The translations under genes and the position numbers were made by a program. A model generated the notes under the pieces. It was not told the DNA's origin. It searched no databases and saw nothing but the letters and a program-made list of their open reading frames with translations. From Belnapia sp. F-4-1 (lineage in GTDB: Bacteria > Pseudomonadota > Alphaproteobacteria > Acetobacterales > Acetobacteraceae), in contig NZ_KN676113.1 of the NCBI RefSeq assembly GCF_000802185.1, forward strand, positions 3,575,019-3,639,018: a DNA stretch of 64,000 bases, written 5' to 3'. Below are positions 8,895 to 17,930 of this stretch, in pieces (the stretch's first letter is position 1; each line of letters opens with the position of its first letter).

Positions 8895-9378
8895 TCAGGC
8901 GAGCAACGGCGTAAGAAAGCGCGGCCATCCATCCCGCGGGACGCGGGACGCATGTAGCCCTGGGCCGCAAGCGGCGTGTCAGGGCGACAGGAGAAAGGGG
9001 GCTATGGCGGCGCGGATGTCATGGTTGGATGAGGTTACTGGAACAGCCCTCGTAATCATAATCACAAGTCTGCATACGGTATGATTGGGCCCAGGGCAGC
9101 GCTGATGCGCACCATCGTGCTGCAAGTCTCGATTCCTCGGTCATGGCATCGCCTGCAGGCTTTGGTCGGATCGCAGGGTTTGCGAGGCGCAATCACCACC
9201 AGATGCCCAGGTTGCAGCGCAGCACGGTTGCGGTTATCTTTTACTTATTCGTACGGACCCGGCGCAATCCCGGGTGGCTCTTCCGGCCGCTGATCCGCCG
9301 GACAACGCATGCGACATTCCAGGATAGCCCGGCGGCACCCGGCGCGCTCTCCGTGTCCGATGCGGATTCCTCGCTCCT
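8877..9378. other. 502-base gap, possible 26-residue membrane peptide
   Basis: No conserved gene is seen. The only candidate is an ATG at 9004 preceded by a purine-rich ribosome-binding-like stretch (AGGAGAAAGGGGG); it encodes 26 residues ending at TGA 9082-9084, with a hydrophobic core (ALVIIITSL). The stretch is locally less GC-rich around 9040-9085 and presumably holds promoters for the SulP gene to its right. Confidence 0.35.
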
Positions 9379-10863
9379 ATGAAACACATGCGGTCCCCGC
9401 TGCGCGGATGGTTCTCGAACACCCGCAGCGATATCCTGTCCGGCCTCGTCGTTGCCCTTGCCTTGATACCGGAGGCGATCGGCTTTTCCGTCATCGCTGG
9501 CGTCGACCCCAAGGTGGGCCTTTACGCCTCCGTGGTCATCGCCTGCGTCATCGCCTTCGCGGGTGGCCGTCCGGCGATGATCTCCGCGGCGACGGCTGCG
9601 ACCGCGGTCCTGATGACCGACCTCGTGCGCGATCACGGGGTGCAGTACCTGTTGGCCGCCACCATCCTGATGGGCATCTTCCAAATTCTGGCCGGCCTTC
9701 TCAAATTGGGTCGGCTTATGCGGTTCGTGTCGCAGTCCGTCATGACGGGTTTCGTCAACGCGCTGGCGATCTTGATATTCCTGGCCCAACTCCCGCAGCT
9801 GGTTGACGTCTCGGCGGCAACCTATGGGCTCGTCGCACTCGGCCTGGCCATCATCTACGGCTTTCCGCGCCTCACCCGTGCCGTTCCTTCGCCACTGGTC
9901 GCCATTGCGGTCCTGACGGCTTTGACGGCGGCACTCCGCCTCGACGTGCGGACGGTCGCCGACCTCGGTCAGCTTCCCTCGGCCCTGCCCAGCTTCGGCT
10001 TTCCCGATGTGCCGATGACGCTCGAGACCCTGCAGATTCTGCTTCCGGTGTCGCTGACGCTGGCCACGGTCGGCCTGCTGGAATCGCTGCTCACGGCGCA
10101 GATCGTCGATGACATGACGGACACGCCCAGCAGCAAGAACCGGGAGTGCGTCGGCCAGGGCGTGGCGAACATGGCCTCGGCCGCTTTCGGCGGCATGGGG
10201 GGCTGCGCGATGATCGGCCAGTCGGTCATCAATGTGTCTTCCGGAGGCCGCGGTCGCCTGTCGACCCTCACCGCCGGCGTGTTCCTCCTGGTGCTGCTGG
10301 TTGTCCTCCAGGACCTGCTCGCCATCGTGCCGGTCGCGGCGCTCACGGCGGTGATGGTCATGGTTTCCATCAATACCTTCTCCTGAGCCTCCATTGCGCG
10401 GCTGCGAAGCAACCCGCTGCCGTCCTCGGTGGTGATGCTGGCGACGGTGGCGACCGTCGTCGCCACGGCCGACCTGGCCAAGGGCGTACTGGTCGGAGTG
10501 CTGCTCTCCGGCGTCTTCTTCGCCGGCAAGGTGTCCCGCCTGAGCCGCGTCACCTCGGAGTTCTCGGCCGACGGCAAGGTTCGCACCTACAAGGTGGAAG
10601 GCCAGGTCTTCTTCGCCTCGGCAGGCACCCTCTTCGACGCGATCGACCTGCTGGAGCCCGCGGAGCACATCGTCATCGACGTCAGCGACGCCCAGTTCTG
10701 GGACATCTCGGCCGTCGGCGCTCTGGATCGGGTCGTGCTCAAGGGGCGCCGTTACGGGCACGACGTGCGGGTGGTTGGCTTGATCGAAGCGAGCGCCACC
10801 ATGGTCGAGCGGTTCGCCTCGCACAGGCAGGATGCTGCCGCACCCGTCCGGCCCCATTCTTGA
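9379..10863 (+). pseudogene. SulP-family inorganic anion transporter interrupted by in-frame TGA
   Basis: The first 335 codons encode the SulP membrane core ([19 protein letters not shown] at the start, then EATLTA-type and [15 protein letters not shown] motifs). Translation stops at TGA 10384-10386. The same frame then continues without shift to 10863 with the last membrane helix (VVMLATVATVVATADLAKGV) and a STAS domain (HIVIDVSDAQFWDISAVGALD). Homologues usually have Trp here (TFxWxS), so TGG to TGA is the simplest explanation. The product would be a truncated transporter without its regulatory STAS domain, unless the codon is read through or is a sequence error. Members carry sulfate, bicarbonate or other anions; the substrate is unknown. 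Confidence 0.82.
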
Positions 10864-11017
10864 AGCGCACAGGCTGATGCGCGGCTATGAGTGCCGCTGC
10901 GGCATCGGCAAGGCATGATCCGCGTTGGAAGGAGCGCGCCCCCGCGGGGATCGGCATGCCGTTGACGACGCGCCTACGAGGGCAGCTGCCTCAAAATGTT
11001 CGGAAATGACGCCGGCG

Positions 11018-11539
11018 TCAGCAGCACCCGCTGCGCGGTGTGCAGCAGGCCGAGCCGGCCTTGGCGTCCTGTTCGGCACGGTGCCGCGGCTTGCAGATGG
11101 CGGGCCGGGGACCCAGCTCGATCACGACGCTGGCGGCCTCGACGCGGATGGCTTCGACATCGAAGACCTGCATGGGACGGCCGGGCGGCCCGATCTCGAA
11201 GGTCAGCCGGCTGTCCGGCTCAAGGTTCACCCGAGCTGCCACCTTCTCCAGGATGGAAAGGAACTTGCCGACCTCCATGGGGTCCGGCTTGTCGGCCGAA
11301 GCGGGTAGGTCCTCCACCTGCAGGATCGTCTCCCGCCAGGCATCCGGGTTGCCGCCGCAGTCGAGGGTGACGAAGGAGCCCGCCTTCACCTCGGTGACGT
11401 GGTAGCCGCCCCCGGTCTGGCGCCCGTCGTAGCTGATGACCAGCCGGCGCGCCCCATGGGGCAGCAAAGCGTCGAGTACAACGCCCAACGAGGCGTCGCC
11501 CTGGAAGCCGATGTTCACCGGGAGGACAGGCGCGTTCAT
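11018..11539 (-). CDS. DUF6428 family protein of the ars locus
   Basis: A 173-residue protein divergently transcribed from arsR. It has the pattern of DUF6428, a family repeatedly found in arsenic resistance loci: a N-terminal part with RLVISYDGRQTGGGYHVTEVK, then DCGGNPDAWRETILQ and FLSILEKV, and a C-terminal half reminiscent of the ArsR operons' helper proteins. The tail is cysteine-rich (SACCTPRSGCC), which could bind trivalent arsenic or antimony. Its biochemical role is not known to me. The 44-base gap to arsR contains the probable shared operator. Confidence 0.72.
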   Translation of the reverse strand: MNAPVLPVNIGFQGDASLGVVLDALLPHGARRLVISYDGRQTGGGYHVTEVKAGSFVTLDCGGNPDAWRETILQVEDLPASADKPDPMEVGKFLSILEKVAARVNLEPDSRLTFEIGPPGRPMQVFDVEAIRVEAASVVIELGPRPAICKPRHRAEQDAKAGSACCTPRSGCC

Positions 11540-11554
11540 CGTGACCTCTTTTAT

Positions 11555-11570
11555 CTCAACCTCTCTTGAG
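11555..11570. promoter_or_regulatory. Probable ArsR operator
   Basis: An inverted repeat CTCAA-N6-TTGAG in the 44-base space between the divergent DUF6428 and arsR genes, followed by another TTGAG at 11574-11578. ArsR/SmtB repressors bind imperfect AT-containing dyads in such positions, so this site could repress both transcription units. Confidence 0.55.
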
Positions 11571-11583
11571 TTATTGAGCCGTC

Positions 11584-11931
11584 ATGGATGAAATGCAAGC
11601 ACTCGATGCGCTCGGCGCCTTGTCGCAGGAGACCCGCCTGAGGATCGTGCGCCTGCTGGTGACGGCCGGGCCAGCAGGCATGGCCGCCGGTGCGATCGGG
11701 GACGCCATGGGCGCCACCTCCTCGCGCCTGTCCTTCCACCTCACCCACCTCGAGGCAGCCGGGCTGGTCCAGTCGCGGCGGGAGGGTCGATCGATCCGCT
11801 ACTCGGCCGTCTACGAGGCCCTCTCCGGCCTCATCGCCTTCCTGATGCGCGACTGCTGCCAGGGCCACCCGGAGGTCTGCACTCCGGCGCTCTCGGCCTG
11901 TGCCTGCCCTCCTGTGGAGCCCGCGGAATGA
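11584..11931 (+). CDS. arsR: ArsR-family arsenic-responsive repressor
   Basis: A 115-residue winged-helix repressor: ALGALSQETRLRIVRLL, then SSRLSFHLTHLEAAGLVQSRREGRSIRYSA, the ArsR/SmtB DNA-binding core. The classical ELCVCDL metal site of E. coli ArsR is absent. Instead Cys91, Cys92 and Cys99 lie after the last helix, with more cysteines in the tail, resembling the C-terminal As(III) site described for the Acidithiobacillus ferrooxidans ArsR. It heads the operon arsR-arsC-acr3-arsK and overlaps arsC by ATGA. Confidence 0.9.
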   Translation: MDEMQALDALGALSQETRLRIVRLLVTAGPAGMAAGAIGDAMGATSSRLSFHLTHLEAAGLVQSRREGRSIRYSAVYEALSGLIAFLMRDCCQGHPEVCTPALSACACPPVEPAE

Positions 11932-12365
11932 CCGTCACGATCTACCACAACCCGGATTGCGGGACGTCCCGCAACACCCTGGCCCTCATCCGGAACAGCG
12001 GGGAGGAGCCGAAGGTCATCGAGTACCTGAGGACCCCGCCGGCTCGGGAGGTGCTGGCCGACCTCGTCCAGCGCATGGGCATCCCGGTGCGCGACGTGCT
12101 CCGCGAGAAGGGCACCCCCTACGCGGAACTCGGCCTCGGCGACCCGTCCCTGACCGACAGCCAATTGCTCGACGCCATGATGGCGCATCCCATCCTCATA
12201 AACCGCCCGATCGTGGTGACGCCCCTTGGCGTGAAGCTCTGCAGGCCGTCCGAGACCGTCCTCGAGATCCTGCCGGACCCGCAGCGCGGCGCCTTCGCCA
12301 AGGAGGACGGCGAGGCGGTGGTGGACGCCGATGGGCACCGCGTCGCCAAGGATCCGGCGGCATGA
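11928..12365 (+). CDS. arsC: Arsenate reductase, glutaredoxin-dependent type
   Basis: A 145-residue ArsC-type thioredoxin-fold enzyme that reduces arsenate to arsenite in the cytoplasm. The N-terminal active-site motif is YHNPDCGTSRNTL with the catalytic Cys; LIRNSGEEPKVIEYL and the anion-binding region HPILINRPIVVT with its arginine are as in E. coli plasmid R773 ArsC. ATG 11928 overlaps the arsR stop and the gene overlaps acr3 (ATGA), so the operon is tightly coupled. Product arsenite is presumably expelled by the two following transporters. Confidence 0.93.
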   Translation: MTVTIYHNPDCGTSRNTLALIRNSGEEPKVIEYLRTPPAREVLADLVQRMGIPVRDVLREKGTPYAELGLGDPSLTDSQLLDAMMAHPILINRPIVVTPLGVKLCRPSETVLEILPDPQRGAFAKEDGEAVVDADGHRVAKDPAA

Positions 12366-13432
12366 GCGCGGCTGCCGAAGGCGAGGCCGCCATCGGGCGC
12401 CGAAAGGCTGCCATGGGCACCTTCGAGCGCTACCTGACCCTCTGGGTTGCCCTCTGCATCGTCGTCGGCATTGCGCTCGGCGCCTTGCTGCCCGGCCCCT
12501 TCCAGGCGCTCGGCCGCATGGAGGTGGCCCAGGTCAACATCCCGGTCGCCCTGCTCATCTGGGCGATGATCGTGCCGATGCTGCTCCGCGTGGATTTCGC
12601 GGCCATGGGGCAGGTCGCGCGCCACTGGCGCGGCATCGCCGTCACGGTCGGCATCAATTGGCTGGTGAAGCCCTTCTCCATGGCGCTGCTCGGCTGGCTG
12701 TTCATCGGCTGGCTGTTCCGGCCGTGGCTGCCCGCGGGCCAGGTCGACAGCTACATCGCGGGGCTCATCCTGCTGGCGGCCGCGCCCTGCACGGCCATGG
12801 TCTTCGTATGGTCGCGCCTGACCGACGGCGACGCCAACTTCACCCTGTCGCAGGTCGCGCTGAACGACGCGATCATTCTCGTGGCCTTCGCGCCCGTGGT
12901 CGGACTGCTGCTCGGCCTCTCTGCCATCACCGTGCCCTGGGACACGCTGATCCTCTCGGTTGGGCTTTACATCGTCCTGCCCCTTGCCGCGGCGCAGGTC
13001 TGGCGGCGGTCGCTGGTCGCTTCAGGCGGCAAGGCGCTTGAGCGCACGCTGAAGGCGCTGCACCCGGTGTCGCTGGTCGCGCTGCTGGCCACGCTGGTGC
13101 TGCTGTTCGGCTTCCAGGGCGGGCAGATCCTCGCGCAGCCGCTGGTCATCCTGCTGCTGGCAGTGCCCATCCTCGTCCAGGTCTATCTGAACGCGGGCCT
13201 CGCCTACGTCCTGAACCGCCAGTGCGGCTCGGCCCACAGCGTTGCCGGGCCCTCCGCGCTCATAGGCGCCTCGAACTTTTTCGAGCTCGCCGTCGCCGTC
13301 GCGATCGGGCTCTACGGCTTCGAGAGCGGCGCCGCACTGGCAACCGTGGTCGGCGTGCTGGTCGAGGTGCCCGTCATGCTGTCCGTCGTGCACATCGTGA
13401 TGCGGACCCGGGGCTGGTACGAGCGCAGATGA
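12362..13432 (+). CDS. acr3: ACR3-family arsenite efflux permease
   Basis: A 356-residue, about ten-helix transporter of the Acr3 type: FERYLTLWVALCIVVGIALG at the start, VNIPVALLIWAMIVPMLLRVDF, NWLVKPFSMALLGWLF and the strongly conserved LAAAPCTAMVFVWSRL with the essential cysteine, then LNDAI. Acr3 exports As(OH)3/arsenite using the proton motive force. ATG 12362 overlaps arsC; the stop overlaps the following MFS gene (ATGA). Confidence 0.93.
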   Translation: MSAAAEGEAAIGRRKAAMGTFERYLTLWVALCIVVGIALGALLPGPFQALGRMEVAQVNIPVALLIWAMIVPMLLRVDFAAMGQVARHWRGIAVTVGINWLVKPFSMALLGWLFIGWLFRPWLPAGQVDSYIAGLILLAAAPCTAMVFVWSRLTDGDANFTLSQVALNDAIILVAFAPVVGLLLGLSAITVPWDTLILSVGLYIVLPLAAAQVWRRSLVASGGKALERTLKALHPVSLVALLATLVLLFGFQGGQILAQPLVILLLAVPILVQVYLNAGLAYVLNRQCGSAHSVAGPSALIGASNFFELAVAVAIGLYGFESGAALATVVGVLVEVPVMLSVVHIVMRTRGWYERR

Positions 13433-14613
13433 CGGCTGCGGATCTCTCGCGGCGCCGGGGTGTGGTCACCACCACCCTCGGCGTCACGCAGACCCTCGCC
13501 TGGGGCTCCACCTACTACCTCCCGGCGGTCTTCGCCGACCCGGTCTGCGAGGCGCTGGGCCTGTCGCGGGCCTGGTTCTTCGGCATCTTCTCCGGCGCCT
13601 TGCTGCTTTCCGGCCTGGTTGGCCCGACCGCCGGGCGACTCATCGACGCCTATGGCGGCCGTGACGTGCTGGCGGCTTCCAACATCGTTTTCGCGGCCGG
13701 GCTGGCATTGCTGGCCTGGGCGTCCGGGCCCATCACGCTGGCACTCGCCTGGGTGGTGATCGGCGTCGGCATGGGGTTCGGCCTCTACGAGGCCGCCTTC
13801 GCCACGGTCACGGGCCTCTACGGGCGCGAGGCGCGCAACGCGATCACCGGAATCACCCTCTTCGCCGGCTTCGCCAGTACGGTGGGGTGGCCGGCCAGCG
13901 CCCTCATGATCGACATCCTGGGGTGGCGCGGCGCCTGCCTGGCCTGGGCGTTCCTGCACCTGGCCGTGGCCCTGCCGATGAACCGCTTCCTCGTCGCCAA
14001 GGCGCCGCCGCCCGTGCCCGCCGCCGCGCAGGCCGATGCCGCGGCCGGCGGCATACCCTGGACCATGGTCATCCTGGCGGCCGTCTTCGCGGCAACCGCT
14101 TTCGTCTCGACCGCCATGGCGACCCACCTGCCGCGCGTCATCGAGGCCCTGGGCGCGGCGCCGGCCGCGGCGATCTTCGCGGCGTCGCTGGTCGGCCCGG
14201 CGCAGGTCGCCGCCCGCATGGCGGAGTTCGCGCTGCTGCGGAAGGCGTCGCCCCTCGTCACCGCCCAGCTGGTCGCGGGCCTGCATCCCGTCGGAGCGGT
14301 GCTACTGGCCTTCATGGGTCCGGCGGCCGCCATCCCCTTCGTGGTGCTGCACGGCGCCGGCAACGGCCTGCTGACCATCGCGCGCGGAACACTGCCGCTC
14401 GCGCTGTTCGGGCCCGCCGGCTACGGGCTGCGGACGGGGCTGCTGGCCGCCCCTGCACGCCTGCTGCAGGGTGCGGCGCCGCTCGTCTTCGCGCTGGTGC
14501 TGGACTCGCTCGGGCCACGCGCCGCGCTCCTGCTATCCGGCTCCCTCACGGCGCTGTCCCTGCTCGCCCTGCTGGCTCTCGCACGCCGAACGCGCGGTAA
14601 GGGTGCAGGCTGA
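13429..14613 (+). CDS. arsK: MFS transporter of the ars operon, ArsK-like
   Basis: A 394-residue major facilitator protein with about 12 hydrophobic segments. It starts GVTQTLAWGSTYYLPAVFADPV, contains the loop 2-3 motif GRLIDAYGGR and a mid-loop break near residues 185-205. It is the last gene of the arsR-arsC-acr3 operon (ATGA overlap). MFS proteins in this place in alphaproteobacteria include ArsK, described in Agrobacterium as an exporter of As(III), Sb(III) and trivalent organoarsenicals; the assignment rests mainly on context and general similarity. Confidence 0.68.
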   Translation: MTAADLSRRRGVVTTTLGVTQTLAWGSTYYLPAVFADPVCEALGLSRAWFFGIFSGALLLSGLVGPTAGRLIDAYGGRDVLAASNIVFAAGLALLAWASGPITLALAWVVIGVGMGFGLYEAAFATVTGLYGREARNAITGITLFAGFASTVGWPASALMIDILGWRGACLAWAFLHLAVALPMNRFLVAKAPPPVPAAAQADAAAGGIPWTMVILAAVFAATAFVSTAMATHLPRVIEALGAAPAAAIFAASLVGPAQVAARMAEFALLRKASPLVTAQLVAGLHPVGAVLLAFMGPAAAIPFVVLHGAGNGLLTIARGTLPLALFGPAGYGLRTGLLAAPARLLQGAAPLVFALVLDSLGPRAALLLSGSLTALSLLALLALARRTRGKGAG

Positions 14614-14735
14614 CCCCGCCGAGGATGCCGGGCAGCGGGATCAAGGCCGCATCCCTGCTCCGCTTCGCAACGCCCTGCCGTCGATAGCGGCCGTGCCGCA
14701 AGTGGCCATCCTCAGCCACCCCGCCGGCCCCCGTA

Positions 14736-15157
14736 TCAGCCCCTGGGGTGGTCCAGGCGGAAGCCGACGCCCAGCCGGTTCCACAGGTTGATCATGCCGA
14801 CCAGCGTCGTCACCGCGACCAACTCCGCGGGCGAGAATTGCTCGGCAGCGGCGGCATAGTCGGGGTCGGGCGCCCCGGTCTGCGGCAGCAGGGTCAGCGC
14901 CTCCGTCCAGGCGAGCGCCGCCCGCTCCTGCGCGGTGTAGAGCGAGCTTTCGCGCCAGGCCGAAAGCAGCAGCAGCCGCTGCGGCGTCTCGCCTGCCTTC
15001 AACGCATCCGCGCTGTGCATGTGGATGCAGAAGGCGCAGCCTCCTGCACCACCTCCTCGGCCTCGCCGGTAGCGCCGAGCATCCGGTAGGCGAGGGCCAG
15101 CACCAGCAGCCGCGGCCTTTCGGCAAGGAAAGGATCGGCCTCGGCCCGCTGCTGCAT
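14736..15157 (-). pseudogene. Chimeric relic: ECF sigma factor 5' end fused to AhpD-like 3' end
   Basis: From ATG 15157 the frame encodes about 38 residues typical of the start of an ECF/SigJ sigma factor (FLAERPRLLVLALAYRMLG, then GEAEEVVQEA). At about 15042 the homology moves to another frame, which reads GGCAFCIHMHSADALKAGE, then TPQRLLLLSAWRES and NLWNRLGVGFR: the CxxC-H core and C-terminus of an AhpD-like carboxymuconolactone decarboxylase. The sigma part lacks regions 2.3-4 and the AhpD part lacks its N-terminal ~45 residues. The shorter frame alone (ATG 15020) would start at MHSADA, after the CxxC, so would be inactive. Deletion or rearrangement joined the two. Confidence 0.72.
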
Positions 15158-15187
15158 CCGTCCCGGTCCCCTGACAGAGTGCCGAGC

Positions 15188-15958
15188 ATGCCCCGAATCC
15201 TCGCCTTGCTGAACCTGCTCCTCCCGGCCCTGCTGCCCTTCGCCGGCGGCCTGGCGCGCCTCATCGGCACCGGCCATCCGCTTTGGGCGATGCAGAGCAT
15301 CCGCACGCCGGTGGTGCCGGCGCCCTATGCCTTCTCGATCTGGGGGCCGATCTTCGCCCTCGCCCTGGCCTGGGGCTTCTGGCAGATGCGCCCGGCGCAG
15401 CACGCCGACGCCCGCCTCGCGCGCCTGCGCGGCCCGGCGGCGGGGGCCTTCGCGCTGATGCTGCTCTGGATGGTCATGGCGCAGCTGACGCCGAATGGTT
15501 GGCACCTGCTGGCGATCATCCTCGCCCTGCTGGCCGCGGCACTGACGGCCTTCTTCCGGGCCACGGCGCTGCCGGCGGAGGGTGCCGGCTGGCGCTGGAT
15601 CGTCCGGCCGCTCTTCGGCCTGCTGGCCGGTTGGGTTTCGGCCGCCAGCATCGTCAACCTTTCCGGCGCGGCGGCGACCGAGGGCGTGACCTGGGGCGGC
15701 ACCGATCCGGCCCTGGTGGCGATGGGGCTGGTCCTGCTCGCCGCCTGGATCGGCAGCGCCGTGCTGCGGCGGGGCCGGGGCGACCTCTGGTATGCTGGCG
15801 CGCTGCTCTGGGCGCTCTTCGCCATCGTCGTCGCCAATGCGGCCTTGCCGGCGGTCGCCGTCACGGCCGGTCTCGGCATGGCGATCGTCGCAGTGGCGGC
15901 CTGGCTGGGGCGTGCCGGGCGCCGCCGGATCCAGAAGGCAGGCGCCGGCGGGATGTGA
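15188..15958 (+). CDS. TspO/MBR-like integral membrane protein
   Basis: A 256-residue membrane protein with about seven hydrophobic helices. The region VPAPYAFSIWGPIFALALAW is the hallmark of TspO-related, tryptophan-rich sensory proteins, and tryptophans recur (GFWQM, LLWMVMAQL, GWRWIV). TspO proteins bind porphyrins and modulate tetrapyrrole or stress responses; this one is longer than the ~160-residue classical type. GTG 15179 in the same frame is an alternative start. It converges on the DUF4139 gene with a 4-base gap. Confidence 0.65.
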   Translation: MPRILALLNLLLPALLPFAGGLARLIGTGHPLWAMQSIRTPVVPAPYAFSIWGPIFALALAWGFWQMRPAQHADARLARLRGPAAGAFALMLLWMVMAQLTPNGWHLLAIILALLAAALTAFFRATALPAEGAGWRWIVRPLFGLLAGWVSAASIVNLSGAAATEGVTWGGTDPALVAMGLVLLAAWIGSAVLRRGRGDLWYAGALLWALFAIVVANAALPAVAVTAGLGMAIVAVAAWLGRAGRRRIQKAGAGGM

Positions 15959-15962
15959 TGCT

Positions 15963-17912
15963 TTAGCCCGTCCGCCCGAGCACCTCCGCCACCTGCCGCT
16001 GCCAAGCCTCCCAGGCCGCATCGGCCGCGGCTCCGGCCCGCTCGGCGGCGAGGCTCGCCTGGTTGAGCCGCCGCCGCGCCTCCTCCCGCTCCGCGCCGCT
16101 GCGGTCCTCGGCGGCGGTGCGCGCCCGTCCGAGCGCGGCCTCCGCCACCTGGTACTGCCGGATCGCACCCCGCGCCGCCTCGAGCAGCCGGCGCGATTCA
16201 CCCAGGCCGGCAACGACCGCCTCCAGCGCCGGCCGCCCGGGTGCCTCCGCCGGCAGCCGCTCCAGCACCGCGCGCAGCGTCTCAAGACTCGCCATGCCGC
16301 CTGGCAGGCGCCGGAGGCTCGCCTCCACATCGATCTCCCGCCAGCGCAGCAGGACCGGGTCGCCGAGCCCCTGGTCGAGGATCGGCACCTCCGTCCGTCC
16401 GTCCCGCTCCCAGGCGAAGCGCAGCACAGCCGACTGGCCCTCCAGCACCGCCTCCGTCCGCAGGCCGAAATCCCCCTCGGCGGCAACAGGGAAGAGCGGC
16501 CGTGCCCCAGCCCGCCGCGGCAGGTCGATCACCATGCGCCCGCGCGCCCCGCGCGGATCGACCGCCAGCGCCACCTCCTCCCGCCGGAGCGCGTCGAGCA
16601 CGACGATGCCGCGCCGTACCGCGACCCCAACCGGCCGCTCCGCGCTGGAGGCGCTGGAGGACATGGCCACGTCCCGGTCGCCGGCGAAGGCCAGCAGCCG
16701 CTGCTCGCCCGGCTGCACCGCCCGCAGCTCCGCATCGCCAAGATAGCCCCCGGCCGCGTCGAAGACCGCCGCCAGCCCGTCCGGCAGCACCGTCCCACCG
16801 GCATTGCGGAGCCGCACCGCGCTGAGCGGGTTGCGGGCGCCGGTTTCCTGCACCCACCAAACCCGCTCCGCCGGCAGCCGCGCCTCGAGGAAGGGCAGGT
16901 TCGCCGTCTCCCCGCCGCGGATCGAGACGGGGGAGGTGAGGGTGAAGGCGGCCCGCCCGGCCGCGCTCTCGGCCACCGCCTGCGGCACCGCGGCGACGGG
17001 CAGCGGAGCCGCCTCGGGCTCCATCCGCATGGCGCGCATGGCCGGCGCGGGCAGGGGGGGCGGCGGCTGTGGCCCGGTATCTGCCGCCACCTGCACTTGG
17101 TCCGCCGCACGCACGGGCAGTTCCGGCCGCTCCACCCGGATCGGCGTGTAGAGCGCCTGCCGGTAGGCCGCCGGGTTGCCGGAAACGAGCGAGAGGCGCA
17201 CCCCCGCCCAATCCGCCCCGGAGCGGTTCTCGACCACCGCCCAGCCTTGCAACCCGGCCTCGCCTGACGCCTCCGGCAGGAACAGCCGGTAGGAAGGCTT
17301 CCAGAGCGGCGCTCCTGTTACCGTGGCGAAGGAAACCTCCCGTGCCGTATCCGACCGGAGCCGGATCTCCACCTGCCGCTCATCCGCCGCGCGGGCCGCC
17401 GCCAGCGCCTCTGCCGCCCGGGCGATGCGCGCCGCGAGGCCGCCATCGGTGAGGCGCACCTCCTCCCCCTCGCGCAGCAGCAGCAGCCTGAGTCCCGCCG
17501 CGCTGAGCAGGGAGACGCGCAGCCCGCCCTCGGCCTCCTCGGCATCGGCCAGCCGCCCGGTGCTGCCCCCCGCCTCCACCACCTGGCCCCGCAGCGCCCG
17601 CAGCAGGCTCGCCCGGTTCTCGAAATCCGCCGGCTTCAGCGGCAGGCCGCGGAAAGCCTCCGCCTCGATCTCCTGCGCCGGTAGGCGGAGCCCCTCGACG
17701 ACCCCGGCCGGGTCGCGCAGCACCAGGCTCTTCAGCACGTCGTCCACATCCTCGACCGGGACGCGGAAGGTGATCGCCACCCCGGCCTCCAGCCGCCCGC
17801 CACGCTCGATCTCAGCGAGGCCGGCATTCGAAAGGGTGACTGCCCGGACCGGCAACTCCTCGGCCAGTGCCGGGGAGCTGAAGCAGACGGCGAGCAGCAG
17901 CAGGCGACGCAT
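15963..17912 (-). CDS. DUF4139 domain-containing exported protein
   Basis: A 649-residue protein with a N-terminal signal peptide (RRLLLLAVCFSSPALAEE) followed by a DUF4140/DUF4139-type structure: VRAVTLSNAGLAEIER, FRVPVEDVDDVLKSLVL, then a beta-rich C-terminal half with WKPSYRLFLPE and AVVENRSGADWAGVRLSLVSGNP, both signatures of the DUF4139 (mucoidy-inhibitor-like) family. The last ~130 residues are helical, probably coiled coil. Function is uncharacterised; it is probably periplasmic or envelope-associated. Confidence 0.82.
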   Translation of the reverse strand: MRRLLLLAVCFSSPALAEELPVRAVTLSNAGLAEIERGGRLEAGVAITFRVPVEDVDDVLKSLVLRDPAGVVEGLRLPAQEIEAEAFRGLPLKPADFENRASLLRALRGQVVEAGGSTGRLADAEEAEGGLRVSLLSAAGLRLLLLREGEEVRLTDGGLAARIARAAEALAAARAADERQVEIRLRSDTAREVSFATVTGAPLWKPSYRLFLPEASGEAGLQGWAVVENRSGADWAGVRLSLVSGNPAAYRQALYTPIRVERPELPVRAADQVQVAADTGPQPPPPLPAPAMRAMRMEPEAAPLPVAAVPQAVAESAAGRAAFTLTSPVSIRGGETANLPFLEARLPAERVWWVQETGARNPLSAVRLRNAGGTVLPDGLAAVFDAAGGYLGDAELRAVQPGEQRLLAFAGDRDVAMSSSASSAERPVGVAVRRGIVVLDALRREEVALAVDPRGARGRMVIDLPRRAGARPLFPVAAEGDFGLRTEAVLEGQSAVLRFAWERDGRTEVPILDQGLGDPVLLRWREIDVEASLRRLPGGMASLETLRAVLERLPAEAPGRPALEAVVAGLGESRRLLEAARGAIRQYQVAEAALGRARTAAEDRSGAEREEARRRLNQASLAAERAGAAADAAWEAWQRQVAEVLGRTG

Positions 17913-17930
17913 GGAACCTCCCCCAGGGGA

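Noticed and set aside
15963-16486. Minus-strand frame 14999-16486 as a single protein
   Set aside because: Only its last ~52 codons resemble a sigma factor start; the rest lies under the TspO-like gene and the DUF4139 gene in another frame.
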